Positions 28,154 through 37,388 of a stretch of 64,000 bases of DNA are shown here, one piece after another. Source of the stretch: Agrobacterium leguminum (GTDB lineage Bacteria; Pseudomonadota; Alphaproteobacteria; Rhizobiales; Rhizobiaceae); assembly GCF_015704895.1 (NCBI RefSeq), contig NZ_JADQWB010000009.1, positions 1-64,000 on the forward strand, given 5' to 3'. The position numbers and the translations under genes are program-made. The first letter of the stretch is position 1. Each line of letters opens with the position of its first letter. The notes beneath the pieces were generated by a model. That model saw only the letters and a program-made list of their open reading frames with translations. It was not told the DNA's origin and ran no database searches.

Positions 28154-29059
28154 ATGGCGCGACTGGAGATCAACCGGGCAGGGGAGATGGAAATCTTCGT
28201 GCGGGTCGTCGAACTCGGCGGTTTTTCCCGCGCGGCCGCGGCGGCGAACATGACGCCTTCGGCGGTGAGCAAGCTGATCGCACGGCTGGAAAGCCGCCTG
28301 GGCGCGCGCCTGCTCAACCGTTCCACCCGGCAGCTTCAGATAACGCCCGAGGGCTGCGCCTTCTATGAAAGGGCCACCCGCATCCTTGCCGATCTCGAAG
28401 AGGCCGAACGCGCCGCCGGTGAGGGCGAACAGCCTGTCGGCCGAGTGCGGATCAACACCAGCGCTTCTTATGCAACGCATATTCTTGCGCCCATCCTGCC
28501 ACGGTTTCTGGCGCTTCATCCGGGCATCACGCTCGATATCGTCCAGACGGATATGGTGGTTGACCTCCTTGCGGAACGCATGGATGTCGCGGTGCGCGCC
28601 GGGCCGCTCAAAAGCTCAACTCTCGTTGCCCGGAAACTCGGTGAGACACGGATGATCATCGCCGCCGCCCCGGCTTATCTGGAGGGTTGCGGCGTGCCGC
28701 AAACCATTGCCGATCTGGAAGATCACAATCGGCTCGGATTCGGTTATGCACGGTCAGTCGACGGGTGGCCGTTGCGGGACGCTGGAAAGACCGTCGTTAT
28801 CCCGGCGACGGGGCGCGTGCAGGTTAGCGATGGCGAGGGCCTTCGCCGTCTTGCCCTTGCCGGTGTCGGGCTGGTCCGCCTTGCCGCCTTCACCGTGCGG
28901 GAGGATATCGCCGCCGGCCGGCTTGTCTCCGTGCTCGATCACCTCGATACGGGTGAGACGGAGATGTTTCATGCCGTTTATGTCGGCCAGCGCGGGCCGC
29001 TTCCCGCCCGCATCCGGGCCTTGCTCGATTTTCTCGGCGAATATGGGCGAGTGAGATAA
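28154..29059 (+). CDS. LysR family transcriptional regulator
   Basis: A 301-residue LysR protein. The winged helix covers residues 10-65 (GGFSRAAAAANMTPSAVSKL; RLLNRSTRQLQITPEG), followed by a type 2 periplasmic-binding-like effector domain. It belongs to the CrgA/AaeR-like group often found divergent from an oxidoreductase. A small palindrome, TCAC-TT-GTGA (28132-28141), precedes the ATG and may be part of its binding site. Confidence 0.93.
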   Translation: MARLEINRAGEMEIFVRVVELGGFSRAAAAANMTPSAVSKLIARLESRLGARLLNRSTRQLQITPEGCAFYERATRILADLEEAERAAGEGEQPVGRVRINTSASYATHILAPILPRFLALHPGITLDIVQTDMVVDLLAERMDVAVRAGPLKSSTLVARKLGETRMIIAAAPAYLEGCGVPQTIADLEDHNRLGFGYARSVDGWPLRDAGKTVVIPATGRVQVSDGEGLRRLALAGVGLVRLAAFTVREDIAAGRLVSVLDHLDTGETEMFHAVYVGQRGPLPARIRALLDFLGEYGRVR

Positions 29060-29135
29060 TCTAGCGGGGCATTAGAATGTGCGACCCGGATGAAGATGGC
29101 GTGGGTCCGGAAAATGAGGCGTCTGGACCGGCCGC

Positions 29136-29930
29136 TTATGGTTTCGGACCAGACAGCGTGAAGGCGCCAACCGATTTCAGTGTGATCTGCGTCTCGCTGG
29201 CAATTGTGCTTGGTATCGCACCGCAGAGACTGCCTGTCGTCACGACGTTACCAGCCTTGAGCATATTGCCCTTGTTGAATCCCGAGTTGGCAAAGGCGAC
29301 AAGCGGCGCAAGCGGATCATCATTCGGATGTTTTACCGTAGCATCGAACAGCGATACCGACCCCTCATTAACGGTGAGCTGCGGCAGGTTCTCGCCATTT
29401 CCGGCAAAGACATCCACGATGTCCTTATCGACTTCCGGGCCGATGACGAAACCGTGGTTGGCGAGGCGATCCGCGAGAAAAAGCGGAAACGGGACCTGAT
29501 TTTTCTCCACCAGCCTGTAGCGGAGAAGTTCAGCGCCAAGGTGGACCTTGTCGATAAACCCTATCAGGTCGGCTCTTGTCAGCGGCCCCGCCGCCGCCGC
29601 AGGAATATCCGCCGAAAGCGTAAAGCAGATCTCGACCTCGATGCCTTCGGTGCCGTCATGCGGAAAAGAAGCAGCATTGGCTTCATCGATCCGCACACAA
29701 TCGAACATGGGCGCCCCAATGGCCTCGCCATCCGCGCGAATCGCCAGTTTCCAGCCGGCAACCGGTTCTGCCCGGCTTTCAGCAAAAACCCGCTGGACCG
29801 CCATAGCCTCTCCAAGCGTAGCAGGAATGAGACCCTCCGCCTGCACCGCCGCCAGAGAAATCTTCGCCCCCTCGCGGCTCGCTGTAGTGAAGCTTTCCGC
29901 CAGTTTTTCGATTGCCGCCATTGCGTCCAT
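29136..29930 (-). CDS. 2-keto-4-pentenoate hydratase/FAH superfamily protein
   Basis: A 264-residue protein of the MhpD/fumarylacetoacetate hydrolase superfamily. The metal-binding Glu pair is visible in GIEVEICFTL, and the fold signature in DLIGFIDKVHLGAELLRYR and AGNVVTTGSLCG. Such enzymes add water to 2-hydroxypenta-2,4-dienoate in aromatic meta-cleavage pathways, or act as decarboxylases. No other ring-cleavage genes are near. ATG 29930 follows GGAG at only three bases; an alternative start is ATG 29921. It is convergent with the LysR gene. Confidence 0.85.
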   Translation of the reverse strand: MDAMAAIEKLAESFTTASREGAKISLAAVQAEGLIPATLGEAMAVQRVFAESRAEPVAGWKLAIRADGEAIGAPMFDCVRIDEANAASFPHDGTEGIEVEICFTLSADIPAAAAGPLTRADLIGFIDKVHLGAELLRYRLVEKNQVPFPLFLADRLANHGFVIGPEVDKDIVDVFAGNGENLPQLTVNEGSVSLFDATVKHPNDDPLAPLVAFANSGFNKGNMLKAGNVVTTGSLCGAIPSTIASETQITLKSVGAFTLSGPKP

Positions 29931-30179
29931 GATCTCCGTTGTTCTCGAACGCCAAAATGTTGTCACGATTTGGCGGTCACTGCCAAGGCCATCGATGCCG
30001 GGTTTGACCACATCGCCGACTTTAAGGACGTGCGGCGAAGGGCATTGTGCGGGGTTTATGGGAGAGCAAATGAATAGTGTTTATGGTTGACAGCGTCACA
30101 AAACATAAATTCAAGCGTTTGCTTCTGGGTTCCCTTAGCGTATTCGTCCCTACCACGACGTAGAACAGAGAGTTGACGC

Positions 30180-31385
30180 ATGACATTGCCATTTCCGAGC
30201 ATCGCGCAGACGCTTGCCGAAGAGATCGGAAGATTACGCAAATGGCTGGATGAGGACGCCCTGCCCCTGTGGTGGGAGGCGGGCTCGGCGCGGCCGGATG
30301 GCGGCTTTTACGAACGTCTCGGCCAGGATGCCAAACCGGTTTTTTCCGATGACCGCCGCGCCCGTGTGCAGCCGCGCCAGGCCTATTGTTTCGCCGCCGC
30401 CGGCCAGCACGGCTGGCAGGGACCGTGGAAAGACGCGCTCCTGCACGGGCTTTCCTGGTTCGAGAAGGTCTATCGCCTTGAAAACGGCCTTTACGGCAAC
30501 CTTGCCGACCAGACCGGCCGGCTGATCGATCCCTCCTTCGATCTCTACAATCAGGCCTTTGCGCTGTTCGCCGCCGCACAGGCGGCCGCAAGCCTTCCCG
30601 AGCGCCGGGACGAGATGCGCGGCCGGGCGCTCGATATCCTTGCCATCCTCGAGCGCGACTACAAACATCCGGTCGCCGGCTTCGAGGAAGCGAACCCGCC
30701 GCGCACGCCGCTCTGCTCCAATCCGCACATGCATCTCTTCGAGGCGATGCTGGCCTGGGAGGTGCAGGACCCGGACGGCCCGTGGTCGGCGCTGGCCGAC
30801 GAGATCGCCGATCTTGCGCTTAACCGCTTCATCGATGGCGGCAATGGCGGCTTGCGCGAATTCTTTACCCATGACTGGACACCGCATGACAGCGACAAAG
30901 GCCGGATCATGGAACCCGGCCACCAGTTCGAATGGGCCTGGCTTCTGGTGCGCTGGGGCAGCCTGCGTGGAAACGATGAGGCGATCGGCAAGGCAAAACG
31001 GCTGTTCGAGATCGGCGAGGCCTACGGCATCTGCCCGCGCCGCAAGGTGGCGGTGATGAGCCTCTATGACGATTTTTCGGTGCATGACGGGCTGGCGCGG
31101 TTATGGCCGCAGACGGAATGGCTGAAGGCTTCGGTGCGGCTTGCAAGCGTCACGGGCGGCGAGGAGCGTCAGCGTTACCTCGCCTCCGGTCTCAGCGCCA
31201 TCGGCGCGCTGCAGCCTTTCCTCGACACACCGGTCAAGGGCCTGTGGTTCGACAAATGGCCGGCCGACAGGCCGATGCTCGACGAGCCGGCGCCGGCAAG
31301 CACGTTTTATCACATCGTCTGCGCCATATATGAGGCCGAGGCTGTGCTGGCGGTCATTGGTGAAGATGATGCCTATAGCCGTTGA
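30180..31385 (+). CDS. AGE family epimerase/isomerase (mannose isomerase-like)
   Basis: A 401-residue (alpha/alpha)6-barrel protein of the N-acylglucosamine 2-epimerase family. Conserved His and Arg positions appear in ARVQPRQAYCFA, CSNPHMHLFEA, EPGHQFEWAWLL and DDFSVHDGLARLWPQ. Members interconvert mannose and fructose or their 6-phosphates, or GlcNAc and ManNAc. Its place at the edge of a polysaccharide island that also holds a mannose-1-P guanylyltransferase suggests that it feeds mannose-6-phosphate to GDP-mannose. Unlike the next gene it has the high GC of the core genome. Confidence 0.87.
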   Translation: MTLPFPSIAQTLAEEIGRLRKWLDEDALPLWWEAGSARPDGGFYERLGQDAKPVFSDDRRARVQPRQAYCFAAAGQHGWQGPWKDALLHGLSWFEKVYRLENGLYGNLADQTGRLIDPSFDLYNQAFALFAAAQAAASLPERRDEMRGRALDILAILERDYKHPVAGFEEANPPRTPLCSNPHMHLFEAMLAWEVQDPDGPWSALADEIADLALNRFIDGGNGGLREFFTHDWTPHDSDKGRIMEPGHQFEWAWLLVRWGSLRGNDEAIGKAKRLFEIGEAYGICPRRKVAVMSLYDDFSVHDGLARLWPQTEWLKASVRLASVTGGEERQRYLASGLSAIGALQPFLDTPVKGLWFDKWPADRPMLDEPAPASTFYHIVCAIYEAEAVLAVIGEDDAYSR

Positions 31386-31504
31386 GGAATAGCAGAAATC
31401 TGATTTTTGAATTGGGTTGTTTCATTTTATTCTCAGGCTTTAAATGGGATAGCGCTTTTACGCTGTCGATCAGCTAAAAAGACAATACTGGGGGCACTAA
31501 AACT

Positions 31505-31531
31505 ATGGTCACTCTTTCGAAAGGCAAATAA
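31505..31531 (+). CDS. Possible 8-codon leader ORF
   Basis: ATG at 31505 preceded by GGGGG opens MVTLSKGK and stops in a TAA that overlaps the ATG of the glycosyltransferase gene by one base (TAATG). Good ribosome spacing and the coupling geometry are the only support. It could be a leader peptide or chance. Confidence 0.25.
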   Translation: MVTLSKGK

Positions 31532-32814
31532 TGGCCCTTGATCTTCTGAACCACGAGGATGAGCTAAAAACTGCTAAAGAACTCAACCACCTGTTGGCTT
31601 CAAAGTATGCCCAGGAGGTAGTTAACCGTGTTGCAAATGACGTTATGTCGGCACAATCGAATGGTGTCCGAATCGGCGATGGAAAAGGGAAAAGCGACAG
31701 TGGTTTTAGGGCGACGCTTCGTTCGCTTAATCCCGAGCGCATGATACGAAGAGCGATACGGAAGCGCTTTCCAAAGCAAGGAACGGTCTCGAGGTTACCC
31801 GAAGCTTTCGATTGTCCTGAATATTTTCCCTTATGTGTTCAGGGTCTTAATATTCAGTATAGTACTGCGACTTTCGTTGACAGACGAGGTGTTGGTAGAG
31901 TTGCACGTGAGATATTGAAAGAATTAATAAAGCGAGAGGCGCTCTCAACGTTCGACGTTGGGCCAGTTTGCGAAAAACCTGTTCATTTTTTCTCGTCTGT
32001 CCATTGGTGCCCATCCGAGTTACCTTCTCGATCTGTCGTTATGGTGCACGACGTTATTCCTTTGCTATTTGAGAGCATATTTCAAAAATCAACTATTAGC
32101 GAATGGAAACAAAGATACGTCCATACGATTAGAAGCGCTGATGTTATCGTGACAGTTAGCGAGAGCAGTTCGAAAGATATTTCACGAATTATTGGTATTC
32201 CTGAGGAAAAAATACACGTCGTTTATAATGGCGTTGATATTTTGGACTGGCATGAAGACGAGAGTGTGGATTTGCTCACGCCCGATGCTCCATACTTCGT
32301 CTGTATAGGTTCTAACGATTACCACAAAAATATTGACGTCGTAATTAAGGCGATGGGCTTCAGGGATGTCAGGGACTATCATCTGGTCGTTGTCGGAAAA
32401 TCTCCGAAGGGATTTTCCGCGGAGTTGGCCTCTGATAGCGGAGATAGAATACATCCGATCGGTCGCCTGACGGACGGACAGTTGGCTAGAGTATTGAAGC
32501 GATCCAAAGGGCTGCTTTTCCCCAGTTTATATGAAGGTTTTGGTTTGCCTCCCTTAGAGGCGTTGACGCTTGAAGTTCCCTGCATATGTAGTGCGAGACC
32601 TGCCATGACAGAATTGCTGCCTGGTATGGTGATTTTTTGTGAGCCGGATAAGCCGCAAGATTGGGCGAATGCCATGTATCAATTGGCTAACTTCCCACCG
32701 GACATGAGTGTTCGAAGCCGAATAGCGGGCGAAATTCGGGACCAATTCAATTGGGAGAGATCTACAGACTTGCTTTTATCTGTACTTAGTAGACTTGAAG
32801 ATGCTGAAAACTGA
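31531..32814 (+). CDS. GT4 family glycosyltransferase
   Basis: A 427-residue GT-B enzyme. The C-terminal nucleotide-sugar site holds CIGSNDYHKNIDVVIKAM and the E-x7-E motif in PSLYEGFGLPPLEAL. The N-terminal half includes VMVHDVIPLLFES and ADVIVTVSESSSKDI, typical of mannosyl/rhamnosyl-type GT4 transferases. The first ~100 residues are less conserved. Base composition is clearly more AT-rich than the AGE gene just upstream, marking the start of the polysaccharide island. It is convergent with the GT-C-like gene. Confidence 0.92.
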   Translation: MALDLLNHEDELKTAKELNHLLASKYAQEVVNRVANDVMSAQSNGVRIGDGKGKSDSGFRATLRSLNPERMIRRAIRKRFPKQGTVSRLPEAFDCPEYFPLCVQGLNIQYSTATFVDRRGVGRVAREILKELIKREALSTFDVGPVCEKPVHFFSSVHWCPSELPSRSVVMVHDVIPLLFESIFQKSTISEWKQRYVHTIRSADVIVTVSESSSKDISRIIGIPEEKIHVVYNGVDILDWHEDESVDLLTPDAPYFVCIGSNDYHKNIDVVIKAMGFRDVRDYHLVVVGKSPKGFSAELASDSGDRIHPIGRLTDGQLARVLKRSKGLLFPSLYEGFGLPPLEALTLEVPCICSARPAMTELLPGMVIFCEPDKPQDWANAMYQLANFPPDMSVRSRIAGEIRDQFNWERSTDLLLSVLSRLEDAEN

Positions 32815-32880
32815 AAATATTACGGGTGGCAGGCGGCGTGCACCTATATATTGAATATGCATACAACGGTGGTTCAACGA

Positions 32881-34785
32881 TCAGGTTTTGCCGCCTTGAC
32901 CTGCGGAGCGGAGCCGGACGCCAGTAACACGGATGCCGTATAAATTGTTACCGGCAATTCGAAATTCCCAGCTGCCCTGATCCTGCTGCCCGATTATGAA
33001 TTCGAGGCGGGTCGTGGTGGGATTGCCCTGTGGCCCGCGCAGCAGGGGCGCGGACGTGACGAGGCCGGCTGTTGTACTGTATACCTCGACTACTGCCTCG
33101 TCGGCGCGCTCATCGAAAATTAGCGCATCCATTTCAATACGGTATTTACCTGGTGACAGCACCATTCCGGGGCCATACAGCTTATGTTTTCTTCCAGTCC
33201 CGGCCAGATCGAGAATGGGGTCTTTCACTGGACCATATCGCGTTTTCATTAGCGGTAACAGGTTGCTGTCCATCACAGGCTGCAATGATAGACCAGTACT
33301 TTCCAGTTGCTGACGCGGCAGATGTGAGGCGAGATAGAATTGCGTTCCGGCAATCCAATACAGCGTTTTGACTTCAAAGTTTACCAACTTGTGGCGTATT
33401 TTGGCGAGGCTGATACTGTTAGTATGCCAAATTAGAGTTTCGGGTGGGTTGTTGTCACTATTTGGATTATCAAGGTCGTCTTCCTGCAGAAATGCGCGTG
33501 GCCGTAGCGAAAGCATTGCCGGATCGACCTTGATGCGCCCCAAGAGAGGACGGTTTCGCTCGATGCTATCGGCTGCGCTATCTGTGGCTCTCACTACATT
33601 GTCATTCCAAGCCGGGAGAAGGGTACTCCAGGGAAAGCTTATGGCAATACCGGCTATCAAAAATAGCGGAACCAATATCTTTATGCTTGTCTGCTGCCGA
33701 AGCGTAGTGGGGTTCGTAAGGTGTGATATTCGCGTTGTTCCGCTCCACCACAGAAACCAGAAAATGGCGATTTGAAAGGGAAAAGGGTAATAGACGTCCA
33801 TTTGGCCCGCAGCATCACTCAAAGCAGTGAAGTTGAGAAGTGACCATGGAATATAGGCCACGTAACCGAAAAGAGGTATGGGATTACGCCAGGCGATCGT
33901 TGCCAGCAAAGCAATTACCGCAGGCTGCACTAGATAAAGCCGCTGTGTAAACAAGATGGCAAGCCGCTCCTGCATCAGTGACCACGTCAGGTGAGCATAA
34001 GGTGGCGTACCAGTGTAAATGCGGGTAAATGCGCCGTCGGCGGGGAATTGCGAGCTACGGATCAGCACGGCTGCCAGCGACAGACTGAAGGCCGGCAGTA
34101 GCAACGTCAGTATATTGCTTCCTGCTGTCACACGGCGGCTGTTCCACATGGTCCACACCCACAAAAGCCCGAGCGGTGCAACGATATGGAAACCCATATC
34201 TTCGCGCACGGAGAGCGCTAGCAGCAAAAACAGTGCCGCCAACTGCCGCTTGCCGCTAAAGAAGGCGGCGAGACACGCGCAGGCCATTAGTACGCCCAAC
34301 CCCTCGATATGCGGATATGCCAGAATAAACATGGCTAAACCGTTGAAGGCGAAAGCCAGCGCCAGAAGGGCTCGCCAAAGCGGTTTTTCCGCAAAATACA
34401 ATATTCTGCCCAGAACAATCCACGCCATCAGGCCACTGCCACCGAGAATCACGCCCTGGAAGCTGGCAAACCATGTTATCGGTCCCCAAGGCCAGAAAAA
34501 GCTAAGCAGACCGATGGCGTAAAGTATTGGCGACAGATGCGTGCTGTAGAAAGAATTGTTGTCAATAACAGATGGATTGGTGAGGTTAAAATCTTGTGGG
34601 TGCCACATCAGCGCGGCGAACCAACCGCTATCGTGTAGATAGCCACCTGACACATAGAAATGGTTCATTACAAAGCTGAAACCAGCTAGAAACGGTGCCA
34701 GAAAGGAGAAGGCCGCAGCCATGCTTTCCACTACTGGCGCGCTCTTAGGCGCTGTCGGTTCAGTTGTCTGCCAAATCATTCCCAT
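32881..34785 (-). CDS. DUF2079-type membrane protein, candidate GT-C glycosyltransferase
   Basis: A 634-residue protein with about ten to twelve membrane segments in residues 20-390. The conserved stretch NNSFYSTHLSPILYAIGLLS matches DUF2079 proteins, which have a GT-C-like layout with an acidic first loop (HDSGWFAALMWHPQDFN). From about 395 it is soluble, and its final ~100 residues (YGPGMVLSPGKYRIEMDALI onward) form a predicted beta-sandwich similar to the C-termini of the proteins encoded at 41458 and 43302. GT-C enzymes use polyprenyl-phosphate sugars, and the genes upstream should make one, so this is the best candidate transferase. ATG 34785 has GGAG at nine bases. Confidence 0.82.
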   Translation of the reverse strand: MGMIWQTTEPTAPKSAPVVESMAAAFSFLAPFLAGFSFVMNHFYVSGGYLHDSGWFAALMWHPQDFNLTNPSVIDNNSFYSTHLSPILYAIGLLSFFWPWGPITWFASFQGVILGGSGLMAWIVLGRILYFAEKPLWRALLALAFAFNGLAMFILAYPHIEGLGVLMACACLAAFFSGKRQLAALFLLLALSVREDMGFHIVAPLGLLWVWTMWNSRRVTAGSNILTLLLPAFSLSLAAVLIRSSQFPADGAFTRIYTGTPPYAHLTWSLMQERLAILFTQRLYLVQPAVIALLATIAWRNPIPLFGYVAYIPWSLLNFTALSDAAGQMDVYYPFPFQIAIFWFLWWSGTTRISHLTNPTTLRQQTSIKILVPLFLIAGIAISFPWSTLLPAWNDNVVRATDSAADSIERNRPLLGRIKVDPAMLSLRPRAFLQEDDLDNPNSDNNPPETLIWHTNSISLAKIRHKLVNFEVKTLYWIAGTQFYLASHLPRQQLESTGLSLQPVMDSNLLPLMKTRYGPVKDPILDLAGTGRKHKLYGPGMVLSPGKYRIEMDALIFDERADEAVVEVYSTTAGLVTSAPLLRGPQGNPTTTRLEFIIGQQDQGSWEFRIAGNNLYGIRVTGVRLRSAGQGGKT

Positions 34786-34909
34786 TGGTTGTTTCTCCGT
34801 CGCCGTTCCAGCGACGATCTCTTAATTGCTATATAAGGGCTGCGCCTATATTGACCTGATTGCGATCAGGTGTGTTATCTTCGCGAATAAACGGATGAAT
34901 ATATGATTT

Positions 34910-35647
34910 TTATATCTTCATCTTTTTAAAAAGACGCTCGGGGATATTGCGGATGATTAACATGATCAGCTGCCAAACAGGACGTACGTAGACGATGTTT
35001 CTTTTGCGCAGAACGGCGCGCTCTATCGCAACTGCGACCTCATTTGGACTGGCTGTCAGGACCGCTGGCAAATCCATCCCCTCTGTCATTTTGGTCGCAA
35101 CAAATCCCGGTAAAACTGTAACCACATGGACGCCGCGATTGGCTAGGCGATTGCGCAAGCCTGAAAGAAATGCGGTGAAAGCAGCTTTAGCGGAACCGTA
35201 GATGTAATTAGTTGCGCGACCCCGCTCCCCAGCAACAGAACTAATCCCGACCAGCGTGCCCGAAGCACGTTGTTCGAAGCGGTTGGCGAGAAGGGCCAGG
35301 ATGCTAGCCGGGCCCTCATAGTTACTGCGCATAATATGGCTTGCAGTGATGGGATCGGCTTCGCTTTCTTCTTGTCGCCCCATCAGCCCGATGGTAGATA
35401 TCGCAATTTCAGGCAATTGGGGAAGGTTTTTTAGGAATTCTTGATGAATTTCTATCGAAAGTGCGTCAAACTCATGCAACGTGACCCCAACACCGTAACG
35501 GAGTTCGATATCGCGTTTCTCAGTGTCGAGACTTTCGGCATTACGTGCTGCTAGTTGGATAGCATATCCCTTTGCGGCAAATTTACGAGCTACAGCGTTG
35601 CCAATATCCGACCGAGCACCAATAATGAGTACAGACGGTTTCGTCAT
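34910..35647 (-). CDS. dprE2: DprE2-like SDR (polyprenylphosphoryl-2-keto-pentose reductase)
   Basis: A 245-residue SDR. The cofactor loop is GARSDIGNAVARKFA. The catalytic region SSVAGERGRATNYIYGSAKA closely follows mycobacterial DprE2. In that pathway DprE2 reduces the 2-keto intermediate made by DprE1 with NADH, giving polyprenylphosphoryl-D-arabinofuranose. The C-terminus (PVWQLIMLIIRNIPERLFKK) could lie on the membrane. The ATG overlaps the DprE1 stop by four bases (ATGA). Confidence 0.9.
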   Translation of the reverse strand: MTKPSVLIIGARSDIGNAVARKFAAKGYAIQLAARNAESLDTEKRDIELRYGVGVTLHEFDALSIEIHQEFLKNLPQLPEIAISTIGLMGRQEESEADPITASHIMRSNYEGPASILALLANRFEQRASGTLVGISSVAGERGRATNYIYGSAKAAFTAFLSGLRNRLANRGVHVVTVLPGFVATKMTEGMDLPAVLTASPNEVAVAIERAVLRKRNIVYVRPVWQLIMLIIRNIPERLFKKMKI

Positions 35648-36969
35648 ATGGAGAGCCTTTCTGCCTGAGATGAAATAAAGCGGGTTCTCCAGCCATTCTC
35701 ATCCCTATTCTGTACGAATTTTTCTACGCGTGCATCTGAGGTGTGTAGTGTGTGGGCCGACATGCGGCTGTCTTTTGCCAGGTAGAAACGCCCGCCATTT
35801 TCAATGGTGATGTCATCCAGACGGTGCAGCAAACGAAGGTTTTTCCTGGATATCGGGAAATCAAGGGCAAGGGTGTAACCTTCCATGGGAAAGGAAAACT
35901 TGCTGTCTTGCGGACCAAGTCTCTTGAGAACAGCGAGGAAGGAGCCGGCTCCGGCAACGGAAATTGCGTCAAGCAGGGCGCAAATACCTTTTTCGGAAGA
36001 ATCAAGAGGCAGTACGCATTGAAACTGCGCGAAGCCGCTCCGACCATAGATTCGGTTCCATCCAAGTACCGCATCTAGGGGGTAAAAATATGAATCGCAA
36101 TCGACAAGATGATCGCCGTTTTTTCTGGCTCCATTTTTATAGTAAAACTGGTTGAATAGACTTACACTTACTCGATTCAATATGCCAGACGGCAAAGTGA
36201 CAGGTAATCTGATTTGACGTTTCTGTGGTTGCGCGAATGGTTTGCTCGCGTGCTCCGCCGGGAGGTCGGAGATCGACGCATGTTCACCTAACATAATCAG
36301 GGAGCGCCCCAAATTCTTTCCGCGTCCGAGGCAATCGATCCAGGCGACTGAATAAGTGGTATCCTTGTATTTCTCGAAGACTTCCATTGCCGCCCCCAGG
36401 TTTTGAGCAGGAACGGTTGTTTGCCTTATCCACGAAGTCTCGACGTGTCTGAGGCGGAGAGCTGCGCGTAAAATGATCCCGGTCAGCCCCATGCCGCCCA
36501 AAGTATGTTCGAAAAGATCAATATTCATATCCCGGGAACATCGGATAATCTCTCCATTCGCGTCTAGGACATCTATCCAATCGACACACGTTCGAAAGCT
36601 GCCTTCTTTGTGGTGGTTTTTGCCGTGGACGTCAGCGGCAATCATGCCGCCCAAGGTAACGAATTTGGTTCCTGGCGTCACCATCGGGAACCAACCCCTA
36701 GGTAGAAATGTCTTGATCACGTCGCTCAGCAATACTCCAGCCTCGGCGACAAGTTGACCAGTCTGGGTTTCGAAAGAAAGCATGCGATTAAAATACTTCA
36801 TTGAAATAGTGCTGAATGGATTAATCGCGCTATCGCCATAGGCACGGCCGTTACCTCGCGCTATTACGCTGTGTCTGGAGTTTAACAAGCCGCGCAGCGT
36901 TTCCACATCGCGCGGAAAATAAAGTCGGGTCTCTATCAACGGGTATCGACCCCAGCCGGATATTTTCAT
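35644..36969 (-). CDS. dprE1: DprE1-like FAD oxidoreductase (polyprenylphosphoryl-ribose 2-oxidase)
   Basis: A 441-residue VAO-type flavoprotein. The FAD motifs RGNGRAYGDSAIN (about 39-50) and TPGTKFVTLGGMIAADVHGK (about 98-117) match mycobacterial DprE1. The active-site Cys318 in FAQFQCVLP and Lys349 in VLKRLGP are both present, 31 residues apart, as are Cys387 and Lys418 of the tuberculosis enzyme (from memory). It oxidises the C2 hydroxyl of polyprenylphosphoryl-ribose; DprE2 then finishes the epimerisation. The gene starts inside the GtrA stop (ATGA) and ends inside the DprE2 start. Confidence 0.93.
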   Translation of the reverse strand: MKISGWGRYPLIETRLYFPRDVETLRGLLNSRHSVIARGNGRAYGDSAINPFSTISMKYFNRMLSFETQTGQLVAEAGVLLSDVIKTFLPRGWFPMVTPGTKFVTLGGMIAADVHGKNHHKEGSFRTCVDWIDVLDANGEIIRCSRDMNIDLFEHTLGGMGLTGIILRAALRLRHVETSWIRQTTVPAQNLGAAMEVFEKYKDTTYSVAWIDCLGRGKNLGRSLIMLGEHASISDLPAEHASKPFAQPQKRQIRLPVTLPSGILNRVSVSLFNQFYYKNGARKNGDHLVDCDSYFYPLDAVLGWNRIYGRSGFAQFQCVLPLDSSEKGICALLDAISVAGAGSFLAVLKRLGPQDSKFSFPMEGYTLALDFPISRKNLRLLHRLDDITIENGGRFYLAKDSRMSAHTLHTSDARVEKFVQNRDENGWRTRFISSQAERLSI

Positions 36970-37388
36970 AGTGCGATCTCTTTGCTTTTGTCATTGAAGA
37001 CAAAACGCTTGTCGAGATTGTACTTAATAATGTATCCCAAGGTTAATCCCATAATAGCTCCGACTTCGCGCATAAAATCGGTTTGCCAGACTAGCCAAAA
37101 AACCGTTTCAGTCCCCCAGAATATTAGAGTAGTAAGAAGCCCCATCACTGTGTAAAGCGTGAATTTTCGGCTATTGTTCTTCAATCCCATATCTTGATCG
37201 TAAAATATCCACTGCTTGTCGAGCGCATATTTTATAACAAGACCTACGATCGTTCCCATTCCGATCGCTGCGATAAAATGGGTTTCTGTAGTTCCAGCCT
37301 GAAGAGCAATCCGTTGCGTTGCAAGGTTTGAGAAAGTGGCGATAACGGCAAATATCGCATATCTGATAGTCAGAGTGCCGAGTGTCAC
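36966..37388 (-). CDS. GtrA family membrane protein
   Basis: A 140-residue protein with four predicted membrane segments (IRYAIFAVIATFSNLATQRI; then FIAAIGMGTIVGLVIKYALD; FTLYTVMGLLTTLIFWGTET; VGAIMGLTLGYIIKYNLDKR). GtrA proteins help move or recruit polyprenyl-phosphate sugars; a GtrA-type gene (Rv3789) also accompanies dprE1/dprE2 in mycobacteria. GTG 37388 is chosen: GGGAGG lies nine bases upstream and the start overlaps the HAD-UbiA stop as GTGA. The longer ATG start at 37433 would overlap that gene by 49 bases. Confidence 0.88.
   Translation of the reverse strand: MTLGTLTIRYAIFAVIATFSNLATQRIALQAGTTETHFIAAIGMGTIVGLVIKYALDKQWIFYDQDMGLKNNSRKFTLYTVMGLLTTLIFWGTETVFWLVWQTDFMREVGAIMGLTLGYIIKYNLDKRFVFNDKSKEIAL

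Noticed and set aside
30022..30591. Minus-strand frame across the AGE gene start
   Set aside because: Low-complexity Arg-rich sequence opposite a clear gene.
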